A stretch of 64,000 nt of DNA. Source: Oscillatoria sp. SIO1A7. GTDB taxonomy: Bacteria; Cyanobacteriota; Cyanobacteriia; Cyanobacteriales; Laspinemataceae. This document shows, piece by piece, positions 38,401 to 46,894 of the stretch. The notes under the pieces were generated by a model. That model did no database searches and was not told where the DNA came from. It was given only the letters and a program-made list of their open reading frames with translations. A program made the translations under genes and the position numbers. Every line of letters starts with the position of its first letter. Within the stretch, counting starts at the first letter, position 1. Location: positions 206,118 through 270,117 of the forward strand of contig JAAHFN010000001.1 of the NCBI GenBank assembly GCA_010672965.1, read 5' to 3'.

Positions 38401-38687
38401 GCGATGGCAGCGATACTCTCAGCGGCGACTTTGGGAACGATATCCTCACGGGCGGCGACGGTTCGGATTGGTTTGTTGTGAAACAAGGCTACGGCAGCGA
38501 TATCTTGACTGATTTTGAAGATGGGCAAGATTTCTTGGCTTTGGCCAATGGCCTGACTTTCGAGCAGCTCGCTATAACGAGCGAAAACGGCGCAACTTTA
38601 ATCCGCGTCGAAGGCGAACTTCTGGCGACTTTGGAAAATGTCGATGCTAGCTTGATTGATTCGAGCGATTTCTTGACGTTTAGCTAG
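29463..38687 (+). CDS. Giant Calx-beta/cadherin-like/RTX surface protein
   Basis: A 3074-residue acidic, Ser/Asn/Asp-rich protein, almost surely extracellular. Layout: 14 Calx-beta repeats of about 115 residues (about 1-1600; markers IVEFDxASYSVxENGG at the start and LEIVDNDGP at the end of each). A linker repeat follows (1600-1755), then five cadherin-like tandem repeats (about 1755-2310; VNDAPxxxxVxLSGDEDT and FTPAANFNGSTSFGWNGSDG). After these come a CADG/He-PIG-type domain (about 2310-2400), an SdrD-like strand AGATVFWDANKNGIQDAGE, and a helical stretch (about 2620-2840). The C-terminal RTX block (about 2860-3000; repeated LFGGDGNDxLYGGK) has a closing module (DILTDFEDGQDFLALANGL). There is no signal peptide, so C-terminal type I secretion is inferred. 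No transporter gene is adjacent. Likely roles are adhesion, sheath or motility; this is inference. Confidence 0.92.
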   Translation: MTAIVEFNQGNYRIVEDGTVLGLEVTLVRSGDTTGTSDVTVDLIESSASGTDFNNTPITISFAASETSKTVTIPIIDDFDPEGIEKLVLLLSNPSWGTEIGTQSAATLEIIDNDGSPIVEFDAASYSVNENDGSVTISLTRLGDTSSSSDVQVYWGDGSAINGSDFNLLPSTFVNFAANQSSATVNIPITDDGDTEGTEIFFANLDPYSSVVTIGSQAQASIEIVDNDGPAIAEFSSGSYSVSENAGMATVTLTRTGDTSGSSSVEIALYDGTAASGFDFNSPGSSLVNFAANQTSATVDIPITDDFDLEEQENLFLSLVNPSGGSYIGSQDTATLDIIDNDGQPILELDSNSYSVSEADGLAVATINRSGEIGSSSSVEILLTDGSATNWADFITPASTTVNFAANQSSATVLIPIIEDYYTEPTEDFTLSLVNPSNGIIGLQGAATVEIVDSDGYSGYPIIEFDSASYSGSEQDGVALVTLKRSGGYPIGTFSVDVQLVDGTASASSDTGLPPITTINFADNQSSVTFGIPINDDFDPEITENLTLVLTNPSSGTYLGAQSTANLDIIDNDGFATVEFDAASYSVGENGGIATVRVERTGDTSASSSVEVLLSDRSATNGSDFSNPTSNIVNFAPSQTSATVVIPIAEDLDIEGTEELALNLANPDAGTNIGSQSSATLEIVDNDGPAIVEFDSASYSGSEQDEVATVLVTRSGDTSNPSTIGLLLSDGSAEATFDVYFPLPTSTIDFAANQTSAAVTIPVINDFDSEDTENLFLSLVDPSPGSYIGSQSNATLDIIDNDSSPIVEFDSLSHSVRENDGYAVLNLTRTGDVSFSSSADVYLWDGSARGYSDFDNLSGPIFINFNPYQTSASVVVPIYDDADIEGTESFFADVVNQGGGITYATTATVEIVDNDGPEVVEFASGSYLASEGDGAATIELKRSGDTSNSSGVELFLYDGTALANFDVNTPPSIFVNFAPNQTSATATIQITDDGEIEGTENLLLSLANPAAGTNIGSQSTAILDIIDRSGGPVVELDSVSYSVNEGDGVAVATLTRSGDISSESTVNLLLSDGSATNGDDFHPPWSSSINFGANQSSATVLIPITDDGSIESTENFLLSLESPSTGTIGSQNTASVEIVDNDALPVVEFSSASYSVNENGGAALVTLKRTGDTSFTTDVEVWLIQGTADLLHDVRSTYSPIYISFSPGQNSLTFPIEIYDDYNLEETEHLSLGLANPSYGSASLGDQSIANLEIIDDDGPATVEFDAASYSIAENGGAATIQVKRSGDISFGSSVELLLSDRSATNFSDFNNPISNIIDFAANQASATVLIPITDDFELEGTEDFALELVNPDPSTSIGIQGTAILEIADNDGPSVVELAAASYSFAENGGFATINLTREGNTNNPSTVELLLSNGSATNGSDFNNPASNIVEFAAKQTSATIYIPILEDVDVEGKEDLTLELVNPSGGTNIGSQSAASLEIVDNDGPAIVEFAAASYEANENGGTAMINVMRSGDVSIPSSVEIAVSGGSATGSVDFDDLPAPYHFDFAPNQTSVTAIVTIFDDADSEGLEDIILELVNPYSANIGTQSTTILEILDDENALPAIALPGTPLDYIENSAPAAIDSSATVADANSSDFDGGTLTVSLSSGGTADDRLSIQDQGISPGQIGLSGSDVTYEGTTIGSFSGGIGSADLVVTFNANSTPAAAQALVGNIAYENVSENPAIANRIVEFILTDGDGGTSSAVTQTVRVQAVNDAPAISPVNLSGDEDTDIAFTAADFTNAFSDIEGDSLVQVKITSLSADGTLKLNGTAIVANQEIAAADLGNLTFTPATNFNGSTSFDWNASDGSSYGAAVAAVNLTVNPVNDAPTVSTVSLSAAENTDVIAFTAADFSNGFSDPESDSLAKIKITSLPDSGTLALSGTEVTANQEIDAADLGNLVFTAAANFSGTTSFAWNGSDGSSYGAADAEVILAIAFNNDSPGVSNVSLSQDEDTDLALTAADFTNAFSDSDGDSLVKIKITSLADSGTLALSGTAVTANQEIDAADLGNLVFTPTANFNGSTSFGWNGFDGIAYAADEATVSVTVNPINDAPVLGLVAISGDEDAEIGLSSENFSSHFSDAEGDSLAKVQISSLPADGTLTLEGTAISENQEIELSELSNLVFTPAANFNGTASFGWNGSDGIAYAAAEGTVSITVNPLADLPTVSNFDVSGDEDTNIPLSSEDFSSSFSDPDGESLAKIKIASLPENGSLKLDGTAVTANLEIDAADLDNLVFAPAANFNGSTSFGWNGSDGTGYAETEATASLTVNAVNDAPIAGAIASQSAIFDQSFQFQFAENIFSDRDGDSLSYSAATPAWLSLDPSSRTFSGTPSSSDAGTQVIEVTASDGQDTASTSFELTVKASNPPVVANSVFSQNLGYHNNGQFSFAADTYVDPDPGDTITYSIALANTLSSSWFDWATATNGRGYRKAKEGIVFPEVEIPSWLSFDPETRTVTIDEANRPTSFRYGVKVTGTDRSGESVSEFIWFKSSALGGFIIDNYIAGATVFWDANKNGIQDAGEPSTTSDQTGEFDLDVAIEDYDANNNGILDPEEGQIVAFGGIDTATGLPLETPVTATPESTVVTLLTTLVTDLVDKGLTVNEANERVAAALSLPSGVDINSLDPIAATENNEVGGTETLAAMVKVQNVITQTAGLIDGASNADFNAIVENVVGAITSQIQTGVTLDVSEPQVLETIIKDAAGATQQDDANIDLVQVEAIATQVAQVMASSNQQIDATVASGASGTNLTASIANVQKITLDSVVQDLEDAAEGTKEIAQVVAENTGSALEAKIASLSPSSTPSLPSVPTLGANIELVRNDATEGTDSDDTYIGDDRDNSYLAYSGNDVLFGNSGNDWMNGNRGDDSLDGGEGDDTLYGGKNNDSLSGNNGADVIFGNRGNDTLFGNDGDDFLNGNQAEDILFGGDGNDMLYGGKQNDSLTGGDGSDTLSGDFGNDILTGGDGSDWFVVKQGYGSDILTDFEDGQDFLALANGLTFEQLAITSENGATLIRVEGELLATLENVDASLIDSSDFLTFS

Positions 38688-38691
38688 TCTT

Positions 38692-38734
38692 AAGCTAAAA
38701 GTAGGGTGCTAGGCTAGCACCCTACTTTTAGCTT
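38692..38734 (+). terminator. 21-bp hairpin after the giant gene
   Basis: AAGCTAAAAGTAGGGTGCTAG and its exact reverse complement are separated by a single base. The arms are very stable, but no T-run follows beyond the stem; it may act as a terminator or an mRNA 3' cap. Sequence 38735-38935 shows nothing further. Confidence 0.7.
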
Positions 38735-38935
38735 GATTATCGTGTAGTAGCCCGCATTCCGCAGGTTGTAAGGAAAGGTTTTTCCTGCCTGCGGTATGTG
38801 GGCTACAATATTAGCGAAGAGTCGAATAAATCGCCGCCATAGGTTAGGGCGATCGCCAGGGATAGTTGCTCTCTACCCAAAGACGGTCCTCTACGGGCGA
38901 TATTGCAGACCTGGCGGGTAATGGGAAGTGGCAAA

Positions 38936-39076
38936 TATAGCGTTTCTCAAATAAGTGCAATGAACGAAGCGTAGGGGCGACAGCATCCCCGAGACTATCT
39001 AGGCGCTCCGAACGGAAATTATCGTACTGGGATGCTTCGCCCCAGATGACTTCACATCAGTTTGAGAAACGCTATA
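38936..39076. repeat. Family A small inverted-repeat element
   Basis: TATAGCGTTTCTCAAATA to TTTGAGAAACGCTATA, 141 bp, in the orientation opposite to 2148-2286. CGTAGGGGCGACAGCATCCC and GGGATGCTTCGCCCCAG are intact. It ends about 50 bases before the next start codon, inside the likely promoter region. Confidence 0.85.
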
Positions 39077-39127
39077 TAAAGAGATAGGAGCGGTTTTCGT
39101 TTGGTAAATTTCAGGAGGTAAAGCGCG

Positions 39128-40066
39128 ATGGCAAATGAGAAACATCTGGCTGCGTTGCTACAGGGGGTTGAGGCTTGGAATAACTGGAGGCTAAATAATC
39201 CGTCAGAAAAGCCAAACCTCAGTCAAGCAGATCTGAGTAAGGCAGATCTCCGAGGAGCAAACCTAACAGGGGCGGACTTGAGCAATGCCGATCTGAGTAA
39301 TGCAGACCTAGGCAGAACGGACCTGAGTAATGCAGACCTGAGCAATGCAGACCTCAAGCAAACTAACCTTGTCAGAACGGATTTATTAGACGCGCAGCTT
39401 ACAGGGGCAAATCTGACTGGTGCTTGCATAGAAGATTGGCATATAAATAACGGTACTAAGTTTGAGGGCATTGCTTGCGATTACATCTATTTAAAAGCTG
39501 GGGGACAAGAACGACGCCCCCACGACCAAAACCAATATTTTGAATCGGGGGAGTTTGCCAAGCTGGTAGAACAATTGCAAGAAACGGTTGACCTGATTTT
39601 CACCGATGGCATAGACTGGAAGGCATTTTTTGGCTCTTTTGTAGAACTGCAAGGCAAAACAGCCGGAGAGGTATCGATTCGGGCGATCGAGAAAAAATCC
39701 GGTGGAGTTTTTGCGCTCGTGGTTGAAGTGCCGACTCCAGCAGACAAGGCCGAGATAGAGCGATCGCTTCGGGAAAAATACGATCGCGAGCTAGCTATGC
39801 TAGAAGCGCAATACAAAGATCGGCTGCAAGAACAGATCGATAAGCATCAAAAGCAAAACACAGATTTAATGGAACTTGTTCGGGTTTTGGCTGAAAAACC
39901 AAACAACCTTCTTCGGGAAGCCTCCAAAAACGAGAGCGATACCAGACGAGAAATTGAAAATAGATATAAGGCGCAACTCCTGGCAAAGGACGAGCATATT
40001 GATTTTCTTAAGCAAGAATTAGAAACTCTAAGAAAACACAATCTGGAGCTAATTGGAACCCTCTAA
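39128..40066 (+). CDS. Pentapeptide-repeat protein with coiled-coil tail
   Basis: The 312-residue cytosolic protein has three parts. Residues about 1-30 (LAALLQGVEAWNNWRLNNP) form a helical cap typical of cyanobacterial pentapeptide proteins. About 17 A(D/N)LxX repeats follow (30-105). A middle globular part (about 135-205, WKAFFGSFVELQGKTAGEVS) leads to two coiled-coil stretches (about 208-245 and 265-312). The next gene at 40131 shares the coiled-coil pattern (YKAQLLAKDEHIDFLKQELE against YKAELQVKDELIEALRKQVE), so the two may form a pair. A GGAGG ribosome binding site lies 9 bases before the ATG. Function is unknown; the family is often found with signalling or conflict systems. Confidence 0.88.
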   Translation: MANEKHLAALLQGVEAWNNWRLNNPSEKPNLSQADLSKADLRGANLTGADLSNADLSNADLGRTDLSNADLSNADLKQTNLVRTDLLDAQLTGANLTGACIEDWHINNGTKFEGIACDYIYLKAGGQERRPHDQNQYFESGEFAKLVEQLQETVDLIFTDGIDWKAFFGSFVELQGKTAGEVSIRAIEKKSGGVFALVVEVPTPADKAEIERSLREKYDRELAMLEAQYKDRLQEQIDKHQKQNTDLMELVRVLAEKPNNLLREASKNESDTRREIENRYKAQLLAKDEHIDFLKQELETLRKHNLELIGTL

Positions 40067-40130
40067 TCGTCGGATGGATAATGCTTCCCAGATTATGGCC
40101 GGCCAAGTGAATTTTTGGAGTATCCTTTAA

Positions 40131-40595
40131 ATGGATGAAGAATCTCTTAAATTAATTATAAGCAGTTACGATAATAAAGTTAAATTAATTAGAGATGGTT
40201 ACGAACGAACAATAACCGCTTTAGAGCAAGGATATAAGGCAGAGTTACAAGTTAAAGACGAGTTAATTGAGGCTTTACGCAAGCAGGTTGAGTATAGCGA
40301 GCAATTAGTAGAAGCTTACAAGCAAAAGAGTATCGATTTAATGGAGATGGCCAGAATAATGGCTCCTTCAACAGGGCCGCCCGGGAGTCGCGTTGACGTT
40401 CGAGTTACGGGAGTCAAGGATATTGCATTTGCGGGAGGTAAGCGCAACTATAGAAACCAAGCCGATCGCCTGCAACCTGCCACATCCAGGACTAAGGGTA
40501 ATAATATACTATACCGGGCTCTTGGGCTTCGACTCCGCGAGCGCCCGAACGGTAACGCTCTTAGACTGGTACTTTATTTCTGCGCAAGTCCCTAA
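40131..40595 (+). CDS. Coiled-coil protein with a repeat-derived C-terminus
   Basis: The first about 85 residues are a charged coiled coil (YDNKVKLIRDGYERTITALE, AELQVKDELIEALRKQVEYS, YKQKSIDLMEMARIM). After about residue 125 the frame runs into family F repeat DNA (the ILYRALGLRLRERPNGNALR segment), which also occurs at 11336-11468. The natural protein probably ended near residue 90-120 and was changed by the insertion. It lies 65 bases after the pentapeptide gene in the same direction and repeats its C-terminal heptad pattern, so co-expression is likely. Product not otherwise recognised. Confidence 0.65.
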   Translation: MDEESLKLIISSYDNKVKLIRDGYERTITALEQGYKAELQVKDELIEALRKQVEYSEQLVEAYKQKSIDLMEMARIMAPSTGPPGSRVDVRVTGVKDIAFAGGKRNYRNQADRLQPATSRTKGNNILYRALGLRLRERPNGNALRLVLYFCASP

Positions 40596-40848
40596 AATTG
40601 CGATAATAAATACGATCGCAATTCCCAAACAGAAAGCGATCGCCCACAACCCGCCCAACCCGCTACATCCAAGGCCAAAACACCGATAATAATAAATACA
40701 ATACGCCATTTTGCCCCAGAGAACGATCGCCCCAACCCCCCTTAAAAAGCCTTAAAAAGGGGGGCTATTGAGGCAGGGGACAGCGAAACGCCCCTACCTC
40801 AAATTGCAAAATTGAAATGCTCCGATGGCAACGACCTTAAGATTCCTG
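40596..40848. other. Gap with inverted CCTTAAAAAGGGGGG sequence
   Basis: Contains HIP1-type GCGATCGC sites, CCCCCCTTAAAAAG/CTTAAAAAGGGGGG (40735-40766) and GCCCCTACCTC. No gene is seen; it separates convergent genes. Confidence 0.5.
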
Positions 40849-43800
40849 TTAATCGCTTTTAGGGAAGCTGGCCAGTTCCGCTTTGACCGCAACTAAATTG
40901 CTCTCTAACTCGGCAAACAAATCCTTGGCACCGGAAAGCCTTTCCTCCCGAGCCATATTTTCTAATTGCGACGCCAGAGAATCTATCGAATATGCTCCGA
41001 CATTACCGCTAGCGCCTTTAAGCTGATGGGCTTGTTGGCGAACTCCTTCGCAATCTTCAGTCTCGATAGCTAGCTGCATCCCGGCTATAATCTTGGTAGC
41101 ATCTTCTAGAAAAGCTTCTAGAAGTTCTATTACAAACTTCTTATCATTGTCGCAAATTGCGTAGAGGCGCTCATAGTCTAGCAGTGGCTTTGCTGGAAGA
41201 TTGGGTTTTTGTTTTGGCTCTGGATCTGTTACTGGGGTTAGCTTTGGGGCTTGTGGGGCTGGTCGATCGCTGCTCGGGGCATCTGCTGTAAAATCTGTAA
41301 AGCGATCGCTATTGCCAATCAGGTTGCCCCAGACTTCTAGCAGAGCTTTTAAGTCTTCCATTTTTATCGGTTTGCTAGCATAGTCATCCATACCAGCGGC
41401 GATACATTTTTCGCGATCGCCCTTCATCGCATGAGCAGTCATGGCGATCGTTGTCGTTTTCCGAGCCCAGGGAGAGTTGGAGCCCTTGCGAATAGCCTCC
41501 GCTTCCCGGCGACGAATTTCTCGGGTTGCCTCATAGCCATCTAGCACGGGCATCTGACAATCCATAAAGACAATATCGTATTCGAGCTGAGCCAGCATGG
41601 CCAGAGCTTCTTGGCCGTTGGAAGCGCAATCCGCTTGATAGCCCAAAACTCTGAGCTGATTGAGGAAAACCTTTTGGTTTATCGGATTATCTTCTGCCAC
41701 CAGAATTCGCAGCTTAGAGACCGGCTTATTAGCATCATTATTAGCAAGATACGCTTCTCGATTAATGGCCGGCGCTTTCTCATCTTTAATCAGTTGTTTC
41801 TCAAGGGCAACTTTTAGAGTTTGCTGCTTTGTATTAACTCCTTTCTCGGGGGTAACAGTTGGGGCTTGAGTATTGTCCAAATGGCGCTGCCAGAGCTTCT
41901 GGGCAGTAGAATCGTCTTTTTTCACGGCTAGCAAGCATTCAAACAACTCCTCTGCGGCGATCGGCTTGTTGAGATAGCCGGAAAAACCTTCTTCTAGCAG
42001 TAGCTCTATTTCATCTTGCTGCTTGCCGTCGGTCATGGCAATTAAGCGAGTTTGTGCCCAAGCTGGATTAACGCGGATAACTCGACTGAGAGTTTGGCCA
42101 TCGAGCTTGGGCATATCCAGATTGAGAATAGCAACATCGTAAGGGCGATTATCCTCCCAAGAGGCTGCGCTGTTCTCCTGGCCAGGGGCTGCGGCACCGG
42201 CCACGGCTTCCTGCAAAGCATTCAGGGCTTCTACGCTTTCTCGAACTTCCCGAGCTTCCATGCCCCAATTGCGAACATAATTGGCGATCGCTTGGCTATT
42301 TTCCTCATCAAAATCTACGATTAAAAGCCGCTCCCCTAAAAAAGTATTGCTAACTGCTTTCTCCAGAGGCACGACGAACCAGAAAGTAGAGCCAACTCCC
42401 TCCTCGCTCTCGACGCCCATTTTACCGCCCATCAATGCTACCAACTGCTTGCAAATCGCCAAGCCCAAGCCGGTGCCGCCATATTCGCGAGTCATGGAGG
42501 CATCCACTTGAGAAAAAGATTGAAATATCTTTTGCAGACCTTCTGGCGGAATGCCAATGCCGGTATCGGTCACCGCAAATCGAATCGGGACGGGAGCGAG
42601 ACTATTTTTAGGAGTATTCCCCTCCTGGGCGGCGTCGGTGGGTTTGTAGCTAGTCGGAGTACCCACCCCCAACTCCCTCCCGAGAGGGGGCATCGAGCTG
42701 ACAGATACTTCTACAGTAATTTGGCCGTTGCTCGTAAACTTAATCGCATTGCCGATCAGATTAATGAGAATCTGCCGCAGCCGACCGACATCGCCCAGCA
42801 ATTCTTGGGGCATATCTGACCCTAGGGACTTTACGAGTCTTAGACCTTTACCCTCTGCCTGTGCGGATAGCAACTTAATAGCGTCATCCAAACAGCTATT
42901 TAAATCTAGGTCTAGAGTTTCCAGCTCCATTTTTCCGGCTTCGAGCTTGGAGAAGTCGAGAATATCATTAATAATAGTCAGCAGATTATCGGCGCTAGTT
43001 TTTATAGTATCGACAAAATCTTGCTGCTGGACATTGAGTTCCGTTGTGACTAGCATTCCAGCCATACCCATAATGCCATTCATGGGAGTGCGGATTTCGT
43101 GACTCATGTTCGCCAGGAATTCGCTCTTGGCCTGGTTGGCCGCTTCCGCCATTAGCTTGGCTTTTTGGAGTTCTTTCTCAGCTCGCTTGCGCTCGGTGAT
43201 ATCGATGTGGGTGCCGACCATGCGCAAGGGTTTTCCGCTAAGATCTAGCTCCACAACTTTACCGCGATTGAGAACCCAGAACCATTCGCCAGACTTCTTG
43301 CGCAAGCGATGCTCTAGCTCATAAGTCGGGCTTTTGTTTTCCAGGTGAAGTTTGAGGGCACTGGCAACCCGGTCTTTATCTTTTGGGTGGATTGGCTCTT
43401 GCCAAGAAGAAATATCAGGGGCTAGCTCCCCGGGCTGATAGCCCAGCATCTCTACGAAGCGGGGACTAAAATAACATTCCCCAGTGACGATATTCCAGTC
43501 CCAAAGACCGTCCTCGGTACTATCCAGAGCGAGTTGCAGGCGCTCGCTGGCTACCCGCAGAGCTTCGGTACGCTCCCGAACCCGTTGTTCTAAAGTTTGT
43601 TTGGCCTTTTGAAGTTCCTGAAATTTTCGCTCTAGGGTGCCAGACATAAACTGGAAGTTGCCAACCAAAGAGTCTATCTCGGCGATTGAGGAATGCGGCC
43701 AGTCAATAGTTGTATGCTCTAGGAGTTTTTCCGGCAGGTTGGTGGTGACGAGGGCTAATCGGGATAGAGGAGTCACTAATCGGCGGCTGAGAATTGCAGC

Positions 43801-45294
43801 TAGGATTAAGGCGAAGACTGCGATCGCCATCATAACCGCAAGGTTTTTAATATAAATTTTTTGCAGATTGTCTATATAAGGAGCAGTGGGAATTTCCACA
43901 AAAAGCTGCCAAGGGACATTCTCGCCGATCGCAACTTCTTCTATATATAAGGACTGTTGCCAGCGTACCATCACGGGTTTGCCTTCAGCGAAGGGCAGCC
44001 AATGATATGAAGTAGCTCTATCTGATATTTCAAGAGCTATCTGCTTCGATAATAGACGTCTGGTTCCCCGTTCGTAAGCATCGAATTCTGCCATTGCCAC
44101 CCGCTCCGGTACGGTGCTGGCAACAATAAGGTTACGGGAGTCAACTAGGGAGAGCTGTAGCCGACCCTCCGCCGTATTCGCCCCTAGCAATATGCCGACC
44201 TTGCTTGAGTCTGCCGCTCCATAAACCCAGCCGCTAACTTTATTGTTTTCGATGATGGGTATGCTGAAAATAAGCTCGGGAAGTCCCGATCGCTCGTTCG
44301 TATATAATTCGCTACGAGGCTTGGGTTCGCTACTGCGTTCGCTACTGTCAATGCGATCGAACATTAAACTAGCCGCTTTGCTAGCGCCGAGAACGGAATT
44401 TTCCCGGGAATCGATATCCGGTTCTGCAGCGATAATTTTTCCCTCCGCATCGGCTATATATATTTTCTCAAAAGCTGGAAATGCCTGCTTCATCTGAGCT
44501 GTGCTGGCTTGCAGGCTCGGACTAGGTTGTACCCGAGCAATGGAGGCTATCTGAGCCAGTTGCTCGACAGCGCGAAGATGCTGTTGATACCACAAGCGCA
44601 CCTCAACCACTACTCCTGTGGCAGTAGCGCTTAGCACCTCGCTAATATCAGTTTCTATTTTTTGAAAGAAATCGCGACCGTTCAATACGGTCAGCAGCAG
44701 AGCCGGAAAGAATACAAAGGCAACTAAGAGATTGAATAAAGTATCTTGCAGAGAGAGGGTACTTTGTCGCTCTTGACGTCCCGCCCATTTGTCCAAAGGC
44801 AGGTTTGCGATCGCCAGACTGGCAACTAGGGCATTAAATATACCGTTAACCGCCTGCTTGAAAACAATCGTTCCTGCTTGAATGGGGGCCATATTCAGAG
44901 AGCCGGAATAAAAGATCCAGACCAGAGGCATTCCGACAAGCACCCAGTAAATCCCATCTAAAAGCACTATATTTTGTCTCTTGCGCCGCAACAGAGTGCC
45001 GACAAATAAGGCTTCGCAGGTAAAGATAACGATCGCATAAGGATGTCCCCAAATTAAGTAAGTAAAACTACTAGCTACTATTGCTGCTATAGTTCCCCAG
45101 ATGACTCCATACAGATAAACTACGAGCCAAACCGCAATGCTGCCAAACAAAAAATCAACCCCAAAAAATAGGGACAATTTGAAGTAATTCCCTGCATATC
45201 CAGCTACCATCAACCCAGCCAGTCCTAATAAGTAGCGTATATATAGTTGCCAATTTGATTTACTGAGTAATTTACGACTCAATTGTAGTTTCAT
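40849..45294 (-). CDS. Hybrid histidine kinase: MASE1-like/PAS/kinase/REC-REC/HPt
   Basis: A 1481-residue membrane sensor kinase with the whole phosphorelay in one chain. In order (rough positions): MASE1-like bundle of about 6-8 membrane segments (10-210); an extracytoplasmic sensor part (215-480); a second membrane segment [19 protein letters not shown] (about 490-510) and HAMP-like linker; a coiled coil; PAS (590-710, [19 protein letters not shown]); HisKA with the phospho-His in [19 protein letters not shown]; HATPase with [24 protein letters not shown] and [11 protein letters not shown]. Next are a first receiver ([12 protein letters not shown]), a second receiver ([24 protein letters not shown]), and a C-terminal HPt with the phospho-His in [15 protein letters not shown]. 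The signal is unknown. It is a single gene; no response regulator is adjacent. Between the two receivers is a variable Thr/Lys-rich linker. Confidence 0.93.
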   Translation of the reverse strand: MKLQLSRKLLSKSNWQLYIRYLLGLAGLMVAGYAGNYFKLSLFFGVDFLFGSIAVWLVVYLYGVIWGTIAAIVASSFTYLIWGHPYAIVIFTCEALFVGTLLRRKRQNIVLLDGIYWVLVGMPLVWIFYSGSLNMAPIQAGTIVFKQAVNGIFNALVASLAIANLPLDKWAGRQERQSTLSLQDTLFNLLVAFVFFPALLLTVLNGRDFFQKIETDISEVLSATATGVVVEVRLWYQQHLRAVEQLAQIASIARVQPSPSLQASTAQMKQAFPAFEKIYIADAEGKIIAAEPDIDSRENSVLGASKAASLMFDRIDSSERSSEPKPRSELYTNERSGLPELIFSIPIIENNKVSGWVYGAADSSKVGILLGANTAEGRLQLSLVDSRNLIVASTVPERVAMAEFDAYERGTRRLLSKQIALEISDRATSYHWLPFAEGKPVMVRWQQSLYIEEVAIGENVPWQLFVEIPTAPYIDNLQKIYIKNLAVMMAIAVFALILAAILSRRLVTPLSRLALVTTNLPEKLLEHTTIDWPHSSIAEIDSLVGNFQFMSGTLERKFQELQKAKQTLEQRVRERTEALRVASERLQLALDSTEDGLWDWNIVTGECYFSPRFVEMLGYQPGELAPDISSWQEPIHPKDKDRVASALKLHLENKSPTYELEHRLRKKSGEWFWVLNRGKVVELDLSGKPLRMVGTHIDITERKRAEKELQKAKLMAEAANQAKSEFLANMSHEIRTPMNGIMGMAGMLVTTELNVQQQDFVDTIKTSADNLLTIINDILDFSKLEAGKMELETLDLDLNSCLDDAIKLLSAQAEGKGLRLVKSLGSDMPQELLGDVGRLRQILINLIGNAIKFTSNGQITVEVSVSSMPPLGRELGVGTPTSYKPTDAAQEGNTPKNSLAPVPIRFAVTDTGIGIPPEGLQKIFQSFSQVDASMTREYGGTGLGLAICKQLVALMGGKMGVESEEGVGSTFWFVVPLEKAVSNTFLGERLLIVDFDEENSQAIANYVRNWGMEAREVRESVEALNALQEAVAGAAAPGQENSAASWEDNRPYDVAILNLDMPKLDGQTLSRVIRVNPAWAQTRLIAMTDGKQQDEIELLLEEGFSGYLNKPIAAEELFECLLAVKKDDSTAQKLWQRHLDNTQAPTVTPEKGVNTKQQTLKVALEKQLIKDEKAPAINREAYLANNDANKPVSKLRILVAEDNPINQKVFLNQLRVLGYQADCASNGQEALAMLAQLEYDIVFMDCQMPVLDGYEATREIRRREAEAIRKGSNSPWARKTTTIAMTAHAMKGDREKCIAAGMDDYASKPIKMEDLKALLEVWGNLIGNSDRFTDFTADAPSSDRPAPQAPKLTPVTDPEPKQKPNLPAKPLLDYERLYAICDNDKKFVIELLEAFLEDATKIIAGMQLAIETEDCEGVRQQAHQLKGASGNVGAYSIDSLASQLENMAREERLSGAKDLFAELESNLVAVKAELASFPKSD

Positions 45295-45892
45295 TTTTTT
45301 GCAGCATAAAGTTTGATGTTAGCAATTTCGATATTAGAACCGCTGTTATACCAAGTCTAAATGATTTATGTACCCATATGGGAAAACCACCCGGTTGCCC
45401 CTACGAGTTTTTGCGCGAGCGATTTAGAGGCGCTATATTTATTATATCGTCAGTCTTAAATCGGTATTTGCTGCCATCAATCGGTCTGGCTGCTTATTAA
45501 GTTTTAAGTTTTGAGCTTGGAGTTTTAAGTTTTACCGTGGGTAAGTTTAATATAAATACGACTAATTACCATTACATAGGACTTACGCAAATTGTAGAGA
45601 TGCAAACCGAAATGTAGGAGCGATCGTGCGATCGCTCCTACCAGATATAGGGCTAATGCGTAAGTCAAAAGTTACAAGTCAAAAGTTACAAGTCAAAAGT
45701 CAAAAGTCAAAAGTTACAAGTCAAAAGTTACAAGTCAAAAGTCAAAAGTCAAAAGTCAAAAGTCAAAAGTTACAAGTCAAAAGTCAAAAGTCAAAAGTCA
45801 AAAGCAAAAAGTCAAAAGTTAAATCTCAAAGCTCAAAACTCTCAAGCTAAGAACTTAAAACTCTCAAGCTAAGAACTTAAAACTTAAAACTA
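45295..45892. repeat. Repeat-rich gap: family C element and AAGTCAAAAGT heptamers
   Basis: 45578-45666 is a family C element (AGGACTTACGCA to TGCGTAAGTC) with GTAGGAGCGATCGTGCGATC paired to its complement. 45663-45815 is an array of AAGTCAAAAGT and AAGTTACAAGT heptamers. 45835-45890 has ACTCTCAAGCTAAGAACTTA twice. The 5' part (45295-45570) is A+T-rich and holds the kinase promoter region. No gene is supported. Confidence 0.75.
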
Positions 45893-46840
45893 CTAAGGGG
45901 CGGATTTTTCTAGGGCGATCGCGCTAAGGTCTGCAGTTTCCTCGGCGACCTGCTTGCCTTCATTGAGCAAATACTCAAAAAATGCCCGAGCAACTACAGA
46001 AAGTTGTTTGCTAGAGGGATAGATGACATACCAATTACGCGGAATAGGGAACCCCTGCACGTCGAGGATAGTTATTTTGCTAGAAGCTCCCAGGAGGGCG
46101 AGGACATGGCGAGAGAGTACGGATATTCCCAAACCGCCGGCGATCGCTTGCTTAATTGCCTCATTGCTGCCCAACTCCAGCCTCACCTTAACTTTTACAT
46201 TATGCTCGTCAAACAGTTTTTGTACTGCTTTGCGCGTTCCCGAGCCCGGTTCTCGCATAATAAAAGGCTCGCCGTTGAGGCGTTCTATCGGGATATTCTT
46301 TTGCCCAGCCAAAGGATGGCCTACTGGAGCCAAAACCACCAAAGGATTTTCCAAAAACGGATGGCTGATGACATCGGGAGATTCTGGAGGAAGGCTTAGA
46401 ATATACAAATCGTCGAGATTCTTATTCAACCGCTCCTGCATCCCTTCGTGGTTGGTCACTTGGAGCGAAAATTCAATTCCCGGGTAGCGCTGGCAAAATG
46501 GCCCTAGTAACCGGGGTACAATATATTTAGCCGTAGTAATGACCGTCAGGCGCAAGTTACCCTGCTTGAGACCCTTGAGATCCGCGACGGTTATCTCAAA
46601 CTGATTCAGACGAGCGAAGATCTCCTGACAGGCGAGCAATAGTTCTTGTCCCGCTTCCGTGAGATACAAGCGCTTGCCCACTTGCTCGAACAGGGGCATC
46701 CCCACTGTCTTAGCCAACTGCTTTACCTGCATGGAAACGGAGGGTTGGGTCAGAAACAGTTCTTCTGCCGCCCTGGTAAAGCTGCCATGTCGAGCCGCCG
46801 CTTCAAAAACCTTGAGCTGATGGAGCGTTGCCTGTTTCAA
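45893..46840 (-). CDS. rbcR: LysR-family transcriptional regulator, RbcR/CmpR-like
   Basis: A carbon-metabolism-type LysR regulator. From the TTG at 46840, preceded by AGGAG eight bases upstream, the product has 315 residues and starts MKQATLHQLKVFEAAARHGS, which is the family start. The upstream in-frame extension is only repeat DNA. Helix-turn-helix residues (about 15-60) include SFTRAAEELFLTQPSVSMQV. The effector domain (about 90-300) has NLRLTVITTAKYIVPRLLGP, EPFIMREPGSGTRKAV and LELGSNEAIKQAIAGGLGIS, close to cyanobacterial RbcR and CmpR, which act on Rubisco and inorganic carbon genes. The specific target is not shown here. It diverges from the gene at 47182, and the shared promoter region is filled with repeats. 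Confidence 0.85.
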   Translation of the reverse strand: MKQATLHQLKVFEAAARHGSFTRAAEELFLTQPSVSMQVKQLAKTVGMPLFEQVGKRLYLTEAGQELLLACQEIFARLNQFEITVADLKGLKQGNLRLTVITTAKYIVPRLLGPFCQRYPGIEFSLQVTNHEGMQERLNKNLDDLYILSLPPESPDVISHPFLENPLVVLAPVGHPLAGQKNIPIERLNGEPFIMREPGSGTRKAVQKLFDEHNVKVKVRLELGSNEAIKQAIAGGLGISVLSRHVLALLGASSKITILDVQGFPIPRNWYVIYPSSKQLSVVARAFFEYLLNEGKQVAEETADLSAIALEKSAP

Positions 46841-46894
46841 TGCCCCTTCTCCTAGCGAGTGTTGTTTATACGTTATTATAATATAGGAGGGAAC

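Noticed and set aside
35015-38528. Many minus-strand frames opposite the giant gene and other RTX genes
   Set aside because: They are antisense products of repetitive Gly/Asp-rich coding DNA.
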